Below, one piece after another: positions 46,980-57,394 of a stretch of 64,000 bases of DNA. Made by a program: the position numbers and the translations under genes. Source of the DNA: Russula earlei (lineage: Eukaryota; Basidiomycota; Agaricomycetes; Russulales; Russulaceae); assembly GCA_025769875.1 (NCBI GenBank), contig JAGFNK010000008.1, positions 124,001-188,000 of the forward strand. Direction: 5' to 3'. The notes below the pieces were generated by a model. It was given only the letters and a program-made list of their open reading frames with translations. It was not told the DNA's origin and did not search any database. Positions within the stretch are counted from its first letter, which is position 1, and every line of letters starts with the position of its first letter.

Positions 46980-47888
46980 CTAAGATGTCCTCGTGACATC
47001 TTTGAAGCCAATGCACAACCAATAACCCTCCCTCGACGCAGACCTGCTGGAGTCTGGTTTGATATACAGAACGTTGTGAAAATTTGGGTTGAGGTAAAAT
47101 TTGCGGAATTGGAGCAATTCGGGGTGTTCAAAATGTTTGAGCCTGTATTGCTGGTCGCTTCACGGTCGATCGTCTGCGAGACGCTGTAGACAGACTCACA
47201 ACAAGACCCCGCCTCTCTTCCGTCCGATGCTATGCGCAGTCCGCAAGTGCCTGCTTGTGAAATCCCACACCGCGTGACAGATGTCGAGCGAACTTTGTGT
47301 GTCTCGTGTTGAATTACCAGTTGCGTTCGCTGCCATGTCCGATAGTATCACATCCGCCTTTCCATCAAGATTGGCTTTTGCGCGTATGATGGCCTCCACC
47401 ATCGGCGCCGTCTCAGGCGCAAGAAAATCCGCCTGAAGTGTATGCACACCTGGAATCGGCGCCATCCTCAACCTGTCCACCGCAATCACGACGCCCCTGC
47501 CTTCCGTCCCTGTGTCTGCACGCCCAGCACGCTCGCTCCGGTGTTCACTCGGTGCGTCGAGGCTGAGTCCCCAACGTCCAGCGTCCGGCTCCGATCCCCG
47601 CTTTGAGCGCGCATGGGCCCCCATTTCTCCGCGCCAACCCATGAACCCTGCGACAACCTGGCTCCACCCTCCCGGTGCAGCACCGAGGTCGACCACCGCT
47701 CGAACGTCCGGGGCGCGCAGAAAGCGGTGGTGGTGGTCCTCCATCTCGAGCAGCTTGAAGGCCGAGCGTGAACGGTATTGGGCAGGGTGGGAGAGACGCT
47801 GGCGGACGTAGGGATCGTCAAAGTGGCGTGCAAGCCACTGCTTGGAGGAAGGAGAGAGAGATTTTCCCCGGGCGACAGTTGGGAGCAT
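46980..47888 (-). CDS. MRM2: mitochondrial rRNA 2'-O-methyltransferase MRM2 (FtsJ family)
   Basis: Two exons (47888-47200 and 47142-46980) give 283 residues. The start gives a basic presequence-like N-terminus (MLPTVARGKSLSPSSKQWLA). The RrmJ/FtsJ fold is clear: YRSRSAFKLLEMEDHHH (catalytic Lys), VDLGAAPGGWSQVVAG (SAM-binding motif I), ADVILSDMAANATGNSTRD (catalytic Asp motif), GGVLLLKHFEHPELLQFRKF (catalytic Lys region) and the end GYWLCIGFKDVTRTS. Mrm2 methylates a uridine of the large mitochondrial rRNA at the ribose. Between motif I and the next strand there is an insert of about 45 residues that is Gly/Arg/Ser-rich. The head-to-head neighbour starts 116 bp away. Confidence 0.9.
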
Positions 47889-48004
47889 CAGCCTGAGCCT
47901 GAGAGTCTGTTTCTAGTGGACGCCGAGGACGCCGAGGACGCCGAGGAATTCATCTCGTTTTGCGGGCCGCCGGCGCTCAGCTTGGTTGGGAGGACATCGA
48001 CGGC

Positions 48005-48684
48005 ATGAGTTCTCACAGGCAACTTGCACCAGGATTCCGTCAAGTAGATGCATTTGACTCTGATGAACGTTATGAACGCGACGAGAAGGGTGATATCATT
48101 GAGGAAATCTCCTATGTAACACTCGATCTTGGCGCTGTTGAGCCTACCCTCCTTCCGAGCAGCTCCACATATCGTCTCATCGTGCGTGGACATTTCCCCA
48201 CCCCCTTGCTCTCTCCGCGAAACTTCCTTTATAGGGCTTGGATACGCCGAGCCCATTTCTTCAGCTCTCCGGCACAATCTTCCAGGGTACCAATCAGTCG
48301 TTGCTCGGCACTGAGCTCCTCTTCGCTGAGGACAAAGGTTTGTCACCTATCTCCGGAGCATACTCTCACTCACGCACACACATGTCAGACCTTCAGGACC
48401 AAACAAGACGTAAAGTATCACACCTCGCCAACACATCTCAACGTATTCGCTTCAAGCAAGTCGAGCTCCAGCCGAAAGACGCTGCCTTGGGTCAGCCCCG
48501 GATACCATCATCAACCCCTGATAAGGGTAGAGGAACAAGCAGCAAGCAGAACCAAAACGCCGCGGGCGATGACGACATCGTAGACCTCATGACTGGCAAT
48601 ACTGAACTCGCTGACATCCCTCCGCAGCGGCGCAAAGGCGGGAAAGGGAAAGCGAAACAGAGGATCGAGTCTCAACCCTCGTAG
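48005..48684 (+). CDS. TFIIIC triple-barrel subunit (tau55/Sfc7-like)
   Basis: Three exons (48005-48181, 48235-48337, 48389-48684) join in phase to 191 residues. Residues about 25-93 form a TFIIIC_sub6-type triple-barrel: ISYVTLDLGAVEPTLLPSSS, YRLIGLDTPSPFLQLSGTIF and QSLLGTELLFAEDK. These proteins pair with tau95 in the tauA lobe of TFIIIC, which binds the A box of tRNA genes, so it acts in the nucleus in RNA polymerase III initiation. The C-terminal half is polar and basic, ending RRKGGKGKAKQRIESQPS. Repeat copy 2 begins within about 30 bases of its stop codon. Confidence 0.85.
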
Positions 48685-48716
48685 TCACTTCCCTAAAGTT
48701 TACGTGTAACACAAAC

Positions 48717-49063
48717 TTGGACGAATCCGTGGCAATTCATTCAGACGAAAGGTCCGCAACGCTATGTTCCCTTTCTTTCCAGTCCTTCAATACCCTGCAA
48801 GGACTCCCCCTACCCCTCGCCAACGTTCGCGACCATCGACAGCCTCAAGGGCCAGGTCGAGGGTGAAACCTTGCCCAAGCCTGGAGATCGTTCCGGTAGC
48901 CCTTGATCGTTCTGTCCCCAATACCTGTGCGACAAAGTGTTACGCGCCTTCCGCTACCTCTATTTGATATGAGAGACGATGTTGATCGAGGATTGCCACC
49001 AACCGAGGATAGGTTTATTGACATGCAAGCCTTCTTCAGATGCTGTTTGAAGTAGGCGGAAGT
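48717..49063 (+). pseudogene. decayed 3' fragment of the Ser/Pro-rich gene (copy 2)
   Basis: From 48717 the DNA aligns with about 39020-39450 of the intact gene: the CGTGGCAATTCATT word, the SLQ-LPLP block, CTCGCCAACGTT and GATATGAGAGACGATGT are shared in the same order. Several frameshifts and in-frame stops break it, and there is no start or upstream exon. It is therefore a truncated duplicate, not a gene. Confidence 0.75.
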
Positions 49064-49681
49064 GGAAGTGGATACTGTTCTTAAGCGGGCGTCTGCTACA
49101 GCATTTTGTGTCGCGATATGATGAACATTGATCGATTTATCAATTGAGCATTCCTGTGCTCTTGCCTCGAAACATACGTGACATTTGTTGATATCCACGA
49201 TCCACGTACTGCCTCGTTCACTCTTATGAATTTAAGCAAAACATGCTGCCACACGCATATCACACGGACCAAAGACACGCTTTGGCATTTCGTTCCTCAG
49301 ACATCAATGACTATCTGGAGACGGGAGGTCAGGGAGAGCTCTACTTTAAACTCTATAATTTAAGCATAGTGGCTAGATTCCCTGTTGGTACTACACAGCC
49401 ACTACATGTCCCAATCGATTTTGATACCGGTAGCGCCATGAGGGGGTCGAGTGACCGTGTCACGAGGAAACCACGAAAATATGATGTTTGAACTGCGGAA
49501 AAGGGAGCTGCGGCGTAGTCGGTAGTCTGCAAAGGACTTGTCTCGAGCTAAAGATCTTTTTGTCGCACACCCCAAGCTCGTTCTCTCTCTCGTGCTTATC
49601 GAAAAAGCTCTCACGCTCGAACTCTGAGCACTTGTGCCTGGCGGTGATAGATTTGCTCCGATTGCCCTCCACTTATTCCCA

Positions 49682-51079
49682 ATGGATTACGACATTTTCC
49701 GTGAGGAGCTTGCCATCAAGTATCCCACTTACGGTCATGCCCTCTGGGAACCAAGCCCAGGGGGGAACCATACCGTAGAAATCGGCGACGTCGGTTTCAT
49801 TCGAGAGGGTTATTTCCACCGCCTGTTGAATATCCTGCCTGCAAGTAATGAATCCGACAGAGATGGCGTCGCGCAACATGATGAACTGCCTACTAATATT
49901 GGTGCACTCCCGCCTAATAACCTCCGCTCAAATGAAGTCCAGGACAGGACAGATGATCATCGACGTCTTGCTGCAGGGTAATTAGGTTCCGAGCTCACAG
50001 GATTCCTTGTCACTGAGCTCCTACAGGCCTGATGATGCCGCGCAATTATCCTTTTCATGCTTCAGGAGGCGAGGCGCAATCCTATCCCTTCCCGTGACAG
50101 CTCAACGCAGGGACACGGCAGCTAAAGGGTTCTTCGCCAAGTGGATACTCAAGCACATTGATGAGTGGTTTGCTTTAGCTCGGGAGCGTGGCCTAGGTAT
50201 AAGTCGTGAGGATATCATTCTGGTCACAGGACGTCATCTTGCGAGATCATGGGCCAACATTGTATTCCAAGAGAGCCAGAGGGAAGAACATGTGTCATTT
50301 GGAGTTCGAGTGTCCGGTGACTCTAATGTGGAATGGCAATTCACTCCTGAAGGTGCTCGGGGAGTCGCATTAAATCTTGGACCGAGTGGCCAGGTACGTC
50401 GCTGCACATTTTTCCTTTCATCGATGCAGAGTCAGGCCGTGTTCTAAAAATTTTGAGCCAGAATCTACTAGAGAATCAGTGCATATTCGTGAGAGGCTTC
50501 CGTGTGACCCGCTTTTCGAAGATTTTTCCAAGGCTTCGAGGAGCAGCAGGGCCAGCTCAGACTCCAGATGAAGACGATCCTAATTCTGATACCCGGGTGA
50601 TAAGCACCCCCGACAATACCAGTGTGAGATAGTCCTGTTGAGTTTTATTACATTTTTTTGATGTTCCGAAGTATCAGGATCCACTTCATACACTGCTGGA
50701 GTATATCACTGCCGTGAGTATTTTTGACTCTCATGGTTGTTCATAGTGTAATAAGTCACACAGCGAACATCTGATTGCGACATGGCTCTTGTTCACGATG
50801 ACGACCTTCAACGTGTTGACATGGCTGTATGTTCACCCATTTTGTTGATTGTGCTCTCTCCTTCATAATTGGTTGTAGTCACTCAAATCTCTGCGCCCTG
50901 AAACGTTTATGACTTACCTTCAGGCAGTTGTGCCAGAAATATATCAAGCTGAATTCGGTGAATATTTGAGATGTTGTAATGATCACATAGGCTCTGACAT
51001 TGAAAATATTTACGCAAAGATTATTCTCCTACTAGTCACAGTGGCAAGATGCCACCCCAAACGGCCGTTGCTAAAGTAG
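49682..51079 (+). CDS. unknown-family protein, paralogue B
   Basis: Six exons (49682-49977, 50027-50393, 50462-50623, 50672-50713, 50764-50826, 50879-51079) give 376 residues with all splice phases equal to paralogues A and C. Start MDYDIFREELAIKYPTYGHA. Shared markers are VGDVGFIREGYFHRLLN, ILKHIDEWFALAR, DIILVTGRHLARSWANIVF, NQCIFVRGFRVTRFSKIFPR and SDCDMALVHDDDL. The tail IYQAEFGEYLRCC-NDH and KIILLLVTVARCHPKRPLL is present, unlike in A. No disabling change seen. Soluble, function unknown. Downstream it keeps only the beginning of the block's third gene before the kinase gene starts. Confidence 0.75.
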
Positions 51080-51374
51080 CAACATTGTCTAGTGACATAG
51101 CCAATGATCTGAAATCCATGATTGGCCAAAATGACCCCGATGTCCTTGGAGAGATGGTTACATCGTGAGACCTCCCCTCCCAAGATGTATTACGACTAAC
51201 CTTTCTTAGGAGCCCTAGTAGTCATCAGGATCTCTTACCGATCACAGGAACTGTCCTCCCTACAGCCTTCGTGCGTTCCTTTACCCCCGCCTTAACCTAT
51301 TCTCTTCCTTTCCTCTTGCTCTGCCTCCTCTTGCTCAAATTACACAATAGGGCAATGCGCAACATATTCAGATC
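51080..51374 (+). pseudogene. truncated start of the block's third gene (copy 2) and the kinase 5' flank
   Basis: Exon 1 (ATG at about 51119, MIGQNDPDVLGEMV) and the beginning of exon 2 (SPSSHQDLLPITG) correspond to 41713-41830 of copy 1, but the homology stops near 51250. The last part (about 51254-51292) resembles the acceptor and start of exon 2 of the following kinase gene (51565-51604). No complete gene can be built. Confidence 0.55.
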
Positions 51375-54056
51375 ATGTCCCAGCAACATTTCCAACAAGG
51401 CCATAGTCGTCCAACTACCTTCCCTTTACCGAACGAGCCATTCACAGCAGTCGCAATTCCTGCCTTCCGCATCACCCCCGTAGGTGTGCGATATCATGAC
51501 GGAGACGCACAGAGCTGTCCGTGACCATTTACTGTTTCGCCGGTTTCTCAATTGACCCTCACGTCCTTCCCCACAGCTTCGGTACGTTCTTTTACCCCCA
51601 TCAAGACTTTAGGAGATGGCAACTTTGCTACGGTCTGGCTCTGCGATTGGCATTGGCCTCTATTCCCCAATACACCCATATCGGCGATGCAATCCAATGT
51701 TGGTACCCGGTCACACTATGCTGGCAAGCGTCTCGTTGCCGTCAAGCACATGAAAAAAAAGTGGGAACTCGGCTGGGAAGAGTGCCGGAAGCTCAAGGAA
51801 CTTGACGTGCGTACCTATCCTCTCTTGCTCCGCTTGCTCATCGCCGCCTAATCAACTTCTGCGCGCTTTGCTTTTGTTCCAAAAAAAAAAAATAGGCATT
51901 GCTTGGAATACCCGCTCATCCAAACATCATACCCTTGTACGATTGTTTTCTTCTTCCAGAGACCAAGCAGCTCTACTTCGTGTTTGAACCCATGGAGGGG
52001 CATCTATTCCAGCTCATCAAGACACGCCATGGCCGTCGCCCATTTGCTGGTGGTCTTGTTGTCTCCATCTTTCGTCAGATTGCCCAGGGTCTACATCACG
52101 TCCATGCTTCGGGCTATTTTCATCGTGACATGAAACCTGAAAACATACTCGTGACAACCACTGGGTACCACTCATACCCTAACTTGTCTCCAACCGCGCC
52201 ACCCGACGCCCCTCCTGAGCAAGACGTCAAGGTCTTGATCAAGCTTGCTGATTTTGGCCTGGCTCGTGAGATCCGGAGCAAACCACCATACTCGGAATAC
52301 ATCTCGGTGCGATGGTATCGTGCGCCAGAGGTTCTGCTAAAAAGCAGAGATTATTCAAGCCCAGTCGATATGTGGGCTCTAGGCACGATTATGGCCGAAC
52401 TCGTCAACCTTAGACCTTTGTTCCCTGGAAAGAAGGAAGCTGACCAGCTCTACTTGATAACTCAGGTTCTCGGTGATCCTTGTGAGACCTACTCGGACGA
52501 ACGAGGGAAACAGATCGGGGGCGGGAAATGGGAAGGAGGTGTGCAAATGGCCAGGGATAACTTTGGCTTCACATTTCAAAAGGTTAGTTGCTTTCCATCC
52601 ACGTCCCCCCAGTCACCCATCTCACTCCTCCCAGATCCTGCCAAAAGACTTAGTTTCCCTCTTTGATCCCTCCGTCCCTCCGAGGCTCATCGAGTGCATT
52701 GCCGACCTCCTCAAGTATGACCCGTCCTCACGTTTGACTAGTCTTGGCTGTCTTGAGCATCCCTACGTCCTCGATGCTATAGAAATGTCTCATTCAAACA
52801 TCCCCCCTGCTCTCTTCACGTCTTCCTCCCTTTCTGGTCATTCTACACCCATTTCTCAATCCACAGGTTCTCCCGCAACGTCGTACCCAAACGCACAATC
52901 TTTGCCGAACTTGCAAGGTGAACTTGAGAGTATCCAGGCTTCTCTTCGCAGACATATTTCCAAGGAATACACGCCCCCAAATCTGCCTATGAACACTGTT
53001 GTATCTCCTATTGGTCAAGAATTCCCAGACTGGCCTCATTTTAGACATGATAACGTGTCTGCACCTGCCTCGAAGTCGTATAAAACACCATCTATTCCGC
53101 TTCGGAAGCAGAGGCGGTCTGTGTTCCGTGGCATTTCAGGCGATGGCGATAAGAGCCGCTTGCCTCCTGTGGATGAAATTCAGAATACATCCCACAAACG
53201 AGCACAGTCCTCGAGCACGGATAACCTTTCGTTAGAGGTGCCTGCACTAGAGTATTCCAAGAAAGAGGCGCTGCGTATGGCACGGGAAGCAGAGAGGCAA
53301 CAACGTATTCTACGGGCGAAGACACAAAGAGAAATATCCCGTGCAGTCATGCTGAATCGCAAGAATATCTTTGACGAGGCGCAAAACCCGCAGGAGTTAG
53401 CGTGGAAGTGGCAGTCTCACCCCAAACCTGTCGATTCTCAAGGCACATCACGTTTGGTTAGTTCAGATAAGCTGTATAACAGTGGAGGACCTATCCGTGA
53501 TCGTCATGCTCATGGAAACGCTGTGCTCAGTCTCGGATTAACCGACCGAGTGGAGAAGGCCCGCAGGCGCGAGTTTGATGATGACCATTCAATGTCATCC
53601 TCTGGCTATTATAGCAGCTCTGCGATGTCTGTAACGTCCCTTTCCACAACCGATAGCGATTCTGTCCCCTTACAGACCCCACCCGTCGTGTTCGGCTTCC
53701 TACCCGAGACATCCTCCTCGTCGCTTGGCCATCTTGATGATGATCATTCAAGCGCATCAGATCAGACCGCCGGCCGTCCCCTTTTACAGACATCAATGGA
53801 CCCAAACTCGCTCTCTGACCTTGCTTTGTTTCCCCCAATCCATGCCCTAAGTTTGTCCTCCGCAGGATCATGGCCGCCATTGCCCCAAGGCGGTGGTGGC
53901 ACGGATGAGAAACCGCAGCAATCGAGACCCTCACATCTCTCAAGAAAATTGTCGAGTAACGAGGATGGACTTTCTCCCGGTCTTGGATTGACTGTGCCGG
54001 TGTCGGCTATCAACCCAATTTTTACAGCGGTTGGCCCCCTTTTTGCTCCGTCATGA
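51375..54056 (+). CDS. CMGC protein kinase of the RCK/Ime2 (MAK-ICK) type
   Basis: Four exons (51375-51483, 51577-51806, 51896-52582, 52635-54056) give 815 residues starting MSQQHFQQGHSRP. Kinase landmarks: the Gly-rich loop TLGDGNFATVW, RLVAVKHMKKKW (Lys), YFHRDMKPENILV, ADFGLAREIRSK (DFG), the activation loop PPYSEYISVRWYRAPEVLL, and VDMWALGTIMAELVNLRPLF. The order and the (T/S)EY-RWYRAPE loop place it with Ime2, Crk1 and MAK/ICK kinases, which act in meiosis, development and cilia or growth control. The usual TEY is SEY here. An insert of about 20 residues follows HRDMKPENILVTTTG. The C-terminal about 480 residues are Ser/Pro-rich and presumably regulatory. The first intron (93 nt) removes an in-frame TGA at 51522. 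Confidence 0.87.
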
Positions 54057-54429
54057 TGAGGAGCTTGAGCTGATGTTTTAATAGCCATCGCGACCTTCTT
54101 CGGAGCGCTCACCTTCGAAGCCTGCCTTACCACCCTTCTCTTATCTTCAGGCACTCGCTCATGGAGAAGATCCACCTTCGCCAACGTTTTCGACCCCAGA
54201 TATTGAATATTGATCCTCCCATGCTTGTTAAATTGATCGCCCGTTGTTTGTCCTCCAGATGCTCATCTAGTATCTATGCTACACGCTCTCCTCAGAACTA
54301 TCTGCTGCCATTTTATCCGAGATATCGAAATCACACAGTTTATCCCGCCGCGATTTCATTCAAGTCGGCTTTGCATTCCAGTTTCTATTCGGCGCTTCGA
54401 TGTTTACGTTACAACATACCTTGCATTTC
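54057..54429 (+). other. spacer after the kinase gene
   Basis: About 370 bases between the kinase stop codon and the start of repeat copy 3. A plus-strand open frame beginning near 54161 runs into the pseudogene fragment, but its first part has no recognisable match. I treat it as 3' flank. Confidence 0.4.
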
Positions 54430-54435
54430 ATCCCT

Positions 54436-54980
54436 CAAGTTTGAGAACATAGTTCGAGATGGCGATAAATCCATGGACCCGCCTTCCCTCTTTCATGACG
54501 TCAGAGTATCTGAGCATATCGCCCACAGACCAGCAACTTCAGCCGGGTCATCGCCTCTGCCTTCGGCTATGCGTCAATTCGACTTTCTTCTTGGGTCAGT
54601 GATCTTGCGCCAGGCCGACAAAGGCGTAAATCCGATGCAAGGAAGCATAGGCGATGTTACCAACGGCCGTCCTAACGGGGGTTACCTCCCCGGCCAGCCG
54701 TGTGTTCCCTGTCGTTCCAGTCCCTCAATGCGTTGCTATTGCCCCTTGAAAACAGTCACGACCATCGACTATCTCGAGGGCAAGTATGGAGGATTCGCCT
54801 TTACTCACAGCGGCCACCTGGAGATCGTATCAACGTGATTATTCTGTCCCCGCCTTCTCTGTGACGAAGTGCTACACGTCGGGAACGCTTTATCCTCCTT
54901 CTGCAACTCCAATCTTGCAACCTGCCAGTGGGGTCTCCCGTACACCGTCATACCTTGATATGAGAGATGATGCGGACTGA
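54436..54980 (+). pseudogene. decayed 3' fragment of the Ser/Pro-rich gene (copy 3)
   Basis: The fragment aligns with 38820-39400 of the intact gene: LKFENIVRDGDKS (LKFENMVRDGGNL in copy 1), RQFDFLLG (RQLDFSG), IGDVTNGRPNGGYLPGQ (VGDVTNSRSQTGGTSLGQ), and VSRTPSYLDMRDDAD directly followed by a stop. At least one frameshift separates the blocks, and the upstream exons are missing. It is longer and better kept than the copy at 48.7 kb. Confidence 0.8.
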
Positions 54981-55901
54981 GAATAACCACCAGCGGTAGA
55001 TAGCTTCTCAAATATTGTGCATGCGGCACAAGACACCCTCCGTGACTCTGGGGTTTCCCTGCGGCCCATTTGCGTCGGCTGGGTCGAACGGTTTTTCGCG
55101 TCGCGACTATTGTCACCGCCGTCTGCACTGACTCAGTCCGAGAGGAGGGAAGAAGGAACGAGATTGCGTCGATAAAAGATCCGACTTTCCTCTCTCCGGT
55201 ACAAGTAGGGGATTTAAGACACGGAACCTAAAACCACCTGCCTATGACGACTGAGTGACTTCTAGGATAAACGCGTAGATATGGGCGAGACTCGTATGGG
55301 TACGGTAACATCGAAACGAGAAGGCGACTCGGAGGCGAATGATTATAGCCCATGCTGCACCTCTTTCGGGTAGTGCACGAGGGTCGGTGTTGAATACATT
55401 GTTAAGTACTTCGTCTCGGCGCGCCAGCTTTCTGCCACTCCTTAGAGGTGCATAACGGATAAGTCACAGTGGAAGTCGTTCTCTTTATTCGATTCGTTCG
55501 TCTTGTCGCACGTGATGTAACAAGCCCAGTCAAACACCACTTAGTCCCGGCCGTTTCCGAACGGCCTTCCCCTCACGCCGCGGTCTTGTCATAAACATCT
55601 AAATACATGTCCATCAAAATTTCCTCACTAAATGTTTGTTCTTCTTGCTACTCTAATCCGGAGTCCAATATCCAACGCTGTCTTAATGTGCACCTCATCG
55701 TGACCTCGCGCGACGGACTCACTCCAATGCAGACGGAAGGGGTTAGTTTATCATATTAGGCAACAAGTTGTCGCCGTGACTCGTGATCTCTATAATGGAA
55801 GCGCCTAGGAATCAAGCCACACCTGCAGCTGGCATTTCACAGCGCCTATCGGGTTTTTTGTACTGTCTGTTCACCTCGGTCCTCGTCTACTGGGTCCCCC
55901 A
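54981..55901 (+). other. spacer inside repeat copy 3
   Basis: About 920 bases with no open frame worth naming on either strand. It corresponds to the spacer between the first and second gene of the block in copy 1 and contains the promoter of paralogue C. Confidence 0.45.
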
Positions 55902-57347
55902 ATGGATTATGCTATCTTCCGTGAAGAGCTTGCGCTCAAGTATTCTTCTTATGGCCACGCTCTCTGGAAACCAAGCCCAGAAGGACGTTATCCTGCCGTA
56001 GAAGTCGGCGATGTTGGTTTCATTCACGAGGGCTACTTCCACCGCCTATTTAATATTCTACTTCCAAGAGACGATCCATCCCATCCAGATGGTGTTCCGC
56101 CAGGTCATGAGCAGTTAAAACTTAACATCAATTCGCCTACCAACTACACGGGCACACTCCAGCCTAATCACCTCCGTTCGAACGGAGTTTCAGACACGTC
56201 TGATGTAGATCGACGTTTTGTTCAAGAGTAAGCAAACTCGAAGCTCACAGGATTCCTTGTCACTGACCACACGTAGTCCTGACGCAGCTGCACGACTCTA
56301 CTTTTCATGCTCAAACAGGCGAGGTGCCCTTCTTTCCCTTCCTGTGCCTGCCCAACGCCAAGATACGGCAGTTCGGAGGGAATTCACTAAATTTATCATA
56401 AAGCACATTGACGAGTGGTTTGCGTTCGCTCAGGGGCTTGGCTTTGGAATACACCGCAGGGAGGACATCATTTTAGTCACTGGGCGGGATCTCACGAGAT
56501 CATGGGCCAACATCGCATTCCAGGAACGGGATCAAAAGATGTCATTCGGGGTTCAAGCGTCTCGCGGTTCCGATGTACAGTGGCAATTCACACCTGAAGG
56601 TGCCGGGGGAGTGGCATTCAATCTCGGTCCAAGTGGCCAGGTGCGTTGCTGCGATCTTTTTTCCGCCCCAACATACAATACAGGGACAAGTCATGGACTA
56701 ATTTCGGGCTAACTGGGTCAGGATCTACCGGAAAATCAGTGTATTTTTGTCAGGGGCATCCGTGTATCCAGAATTACGAGGATATTCCCACGACTTCTAG
56801 GAGCAGCAGGGCCCTCTCAGATTCCAGGTGACGATGATACTGAATCTGATGCCCAACCAATAAGCATCCCTGCGAATGTCGACGTGAGATGGTCCATTTG
56901 ACCCTTCTGACCCTTGTTTGACATTCCGAAGTATTTAGACCCCCTTCATACAATCCTACAATATATCGCTATCGTGAGTGTTTCTGGTTTGCCTCCCCTA
57001 TCAATGGTGTAAGGAGTTGTATAGCAAACACCTGATTGTGATATGGCTGTTGTTCATGATGACGACCTTCGATGCATCGGTATTGAAGTATGTTCATCCG
57101 TTTGTCGATTGTTATGTCTCACTCATGCTTGTAGTCACTCGAAACCCTCCACCCAGATACTTTGTTAACTCACCTTCAGAAATCTCAACCAGAAATATAT
57201 CAAGTTGAATTTGGTGAGTACGCGGGCAGCGTCAATGGTGATCTCATCGGTCCTTACGTTGAAGGGGTTTACGCAAAGATTGCTCTTCTACTAGTCACAG
57301 TAACAAGAGTGGTTCAAAATCCAAAGCGCCACCGCAAATGGCAGTAA
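55902..57347 (+). CDS. unknown-family protein, paralogue C
   Basis: Six exons (55902-56227, 56277-56640, 56722-56883, 56932-56973, 57025-57087, 57135-57347) give 389 residues; exons 3-5 have the same lengths as in paralogue B (162, 42, 63). Start MDYAIFREELALKYSSYGHA. Markers are VGDVGFIHEGYFHRLFN, IIKHIDEWFAFAQ, DIILVTGRDLTRSWANIAF, NQCIFVRGIRVSRITRIFPR and PDCDMAVVHDDDL. The tail PEIYQVEFGEY and KIALLLVTVTRVVQNPKRH is complete. The protein looks soluble, has no known domain, and the three paralogues differ mostly in the linker after about residue 75 and in exon 3. Confidence 0.75.
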
Positions 57348-57394
57348 TTAAAATAGCAACGTTATCTAGGAACTCAGCCGATGAACTTGAATCC

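Larger units (their letters stand above)
48710..51300 (+). repeat. segmental repeat, copy 2
   Basis: Homologous in order and orientation to 38820-41900. It holds a decayed 3' fragment of the Ser/Pro-rich gene (48717-49063), the complete paralogue B (49682-51079) and the first exon plus the start of the second exon of the third gene. It starts right after the TFIIIC subunit gene and ends right before the kinase gene. Confidence 0.75.

Noticed and set aside
51375..51530. In-frame TGA at 51522 between the kinase N-terminus and its catalytic domain, which looked like a nonsense mutation.
   Set aside because: A 93-nt GT-AG intron (51484-51576, strong pyrimidine-rich acceptor) removes it and joins FRITPVA to SVRSFTPIKTLG in phase.
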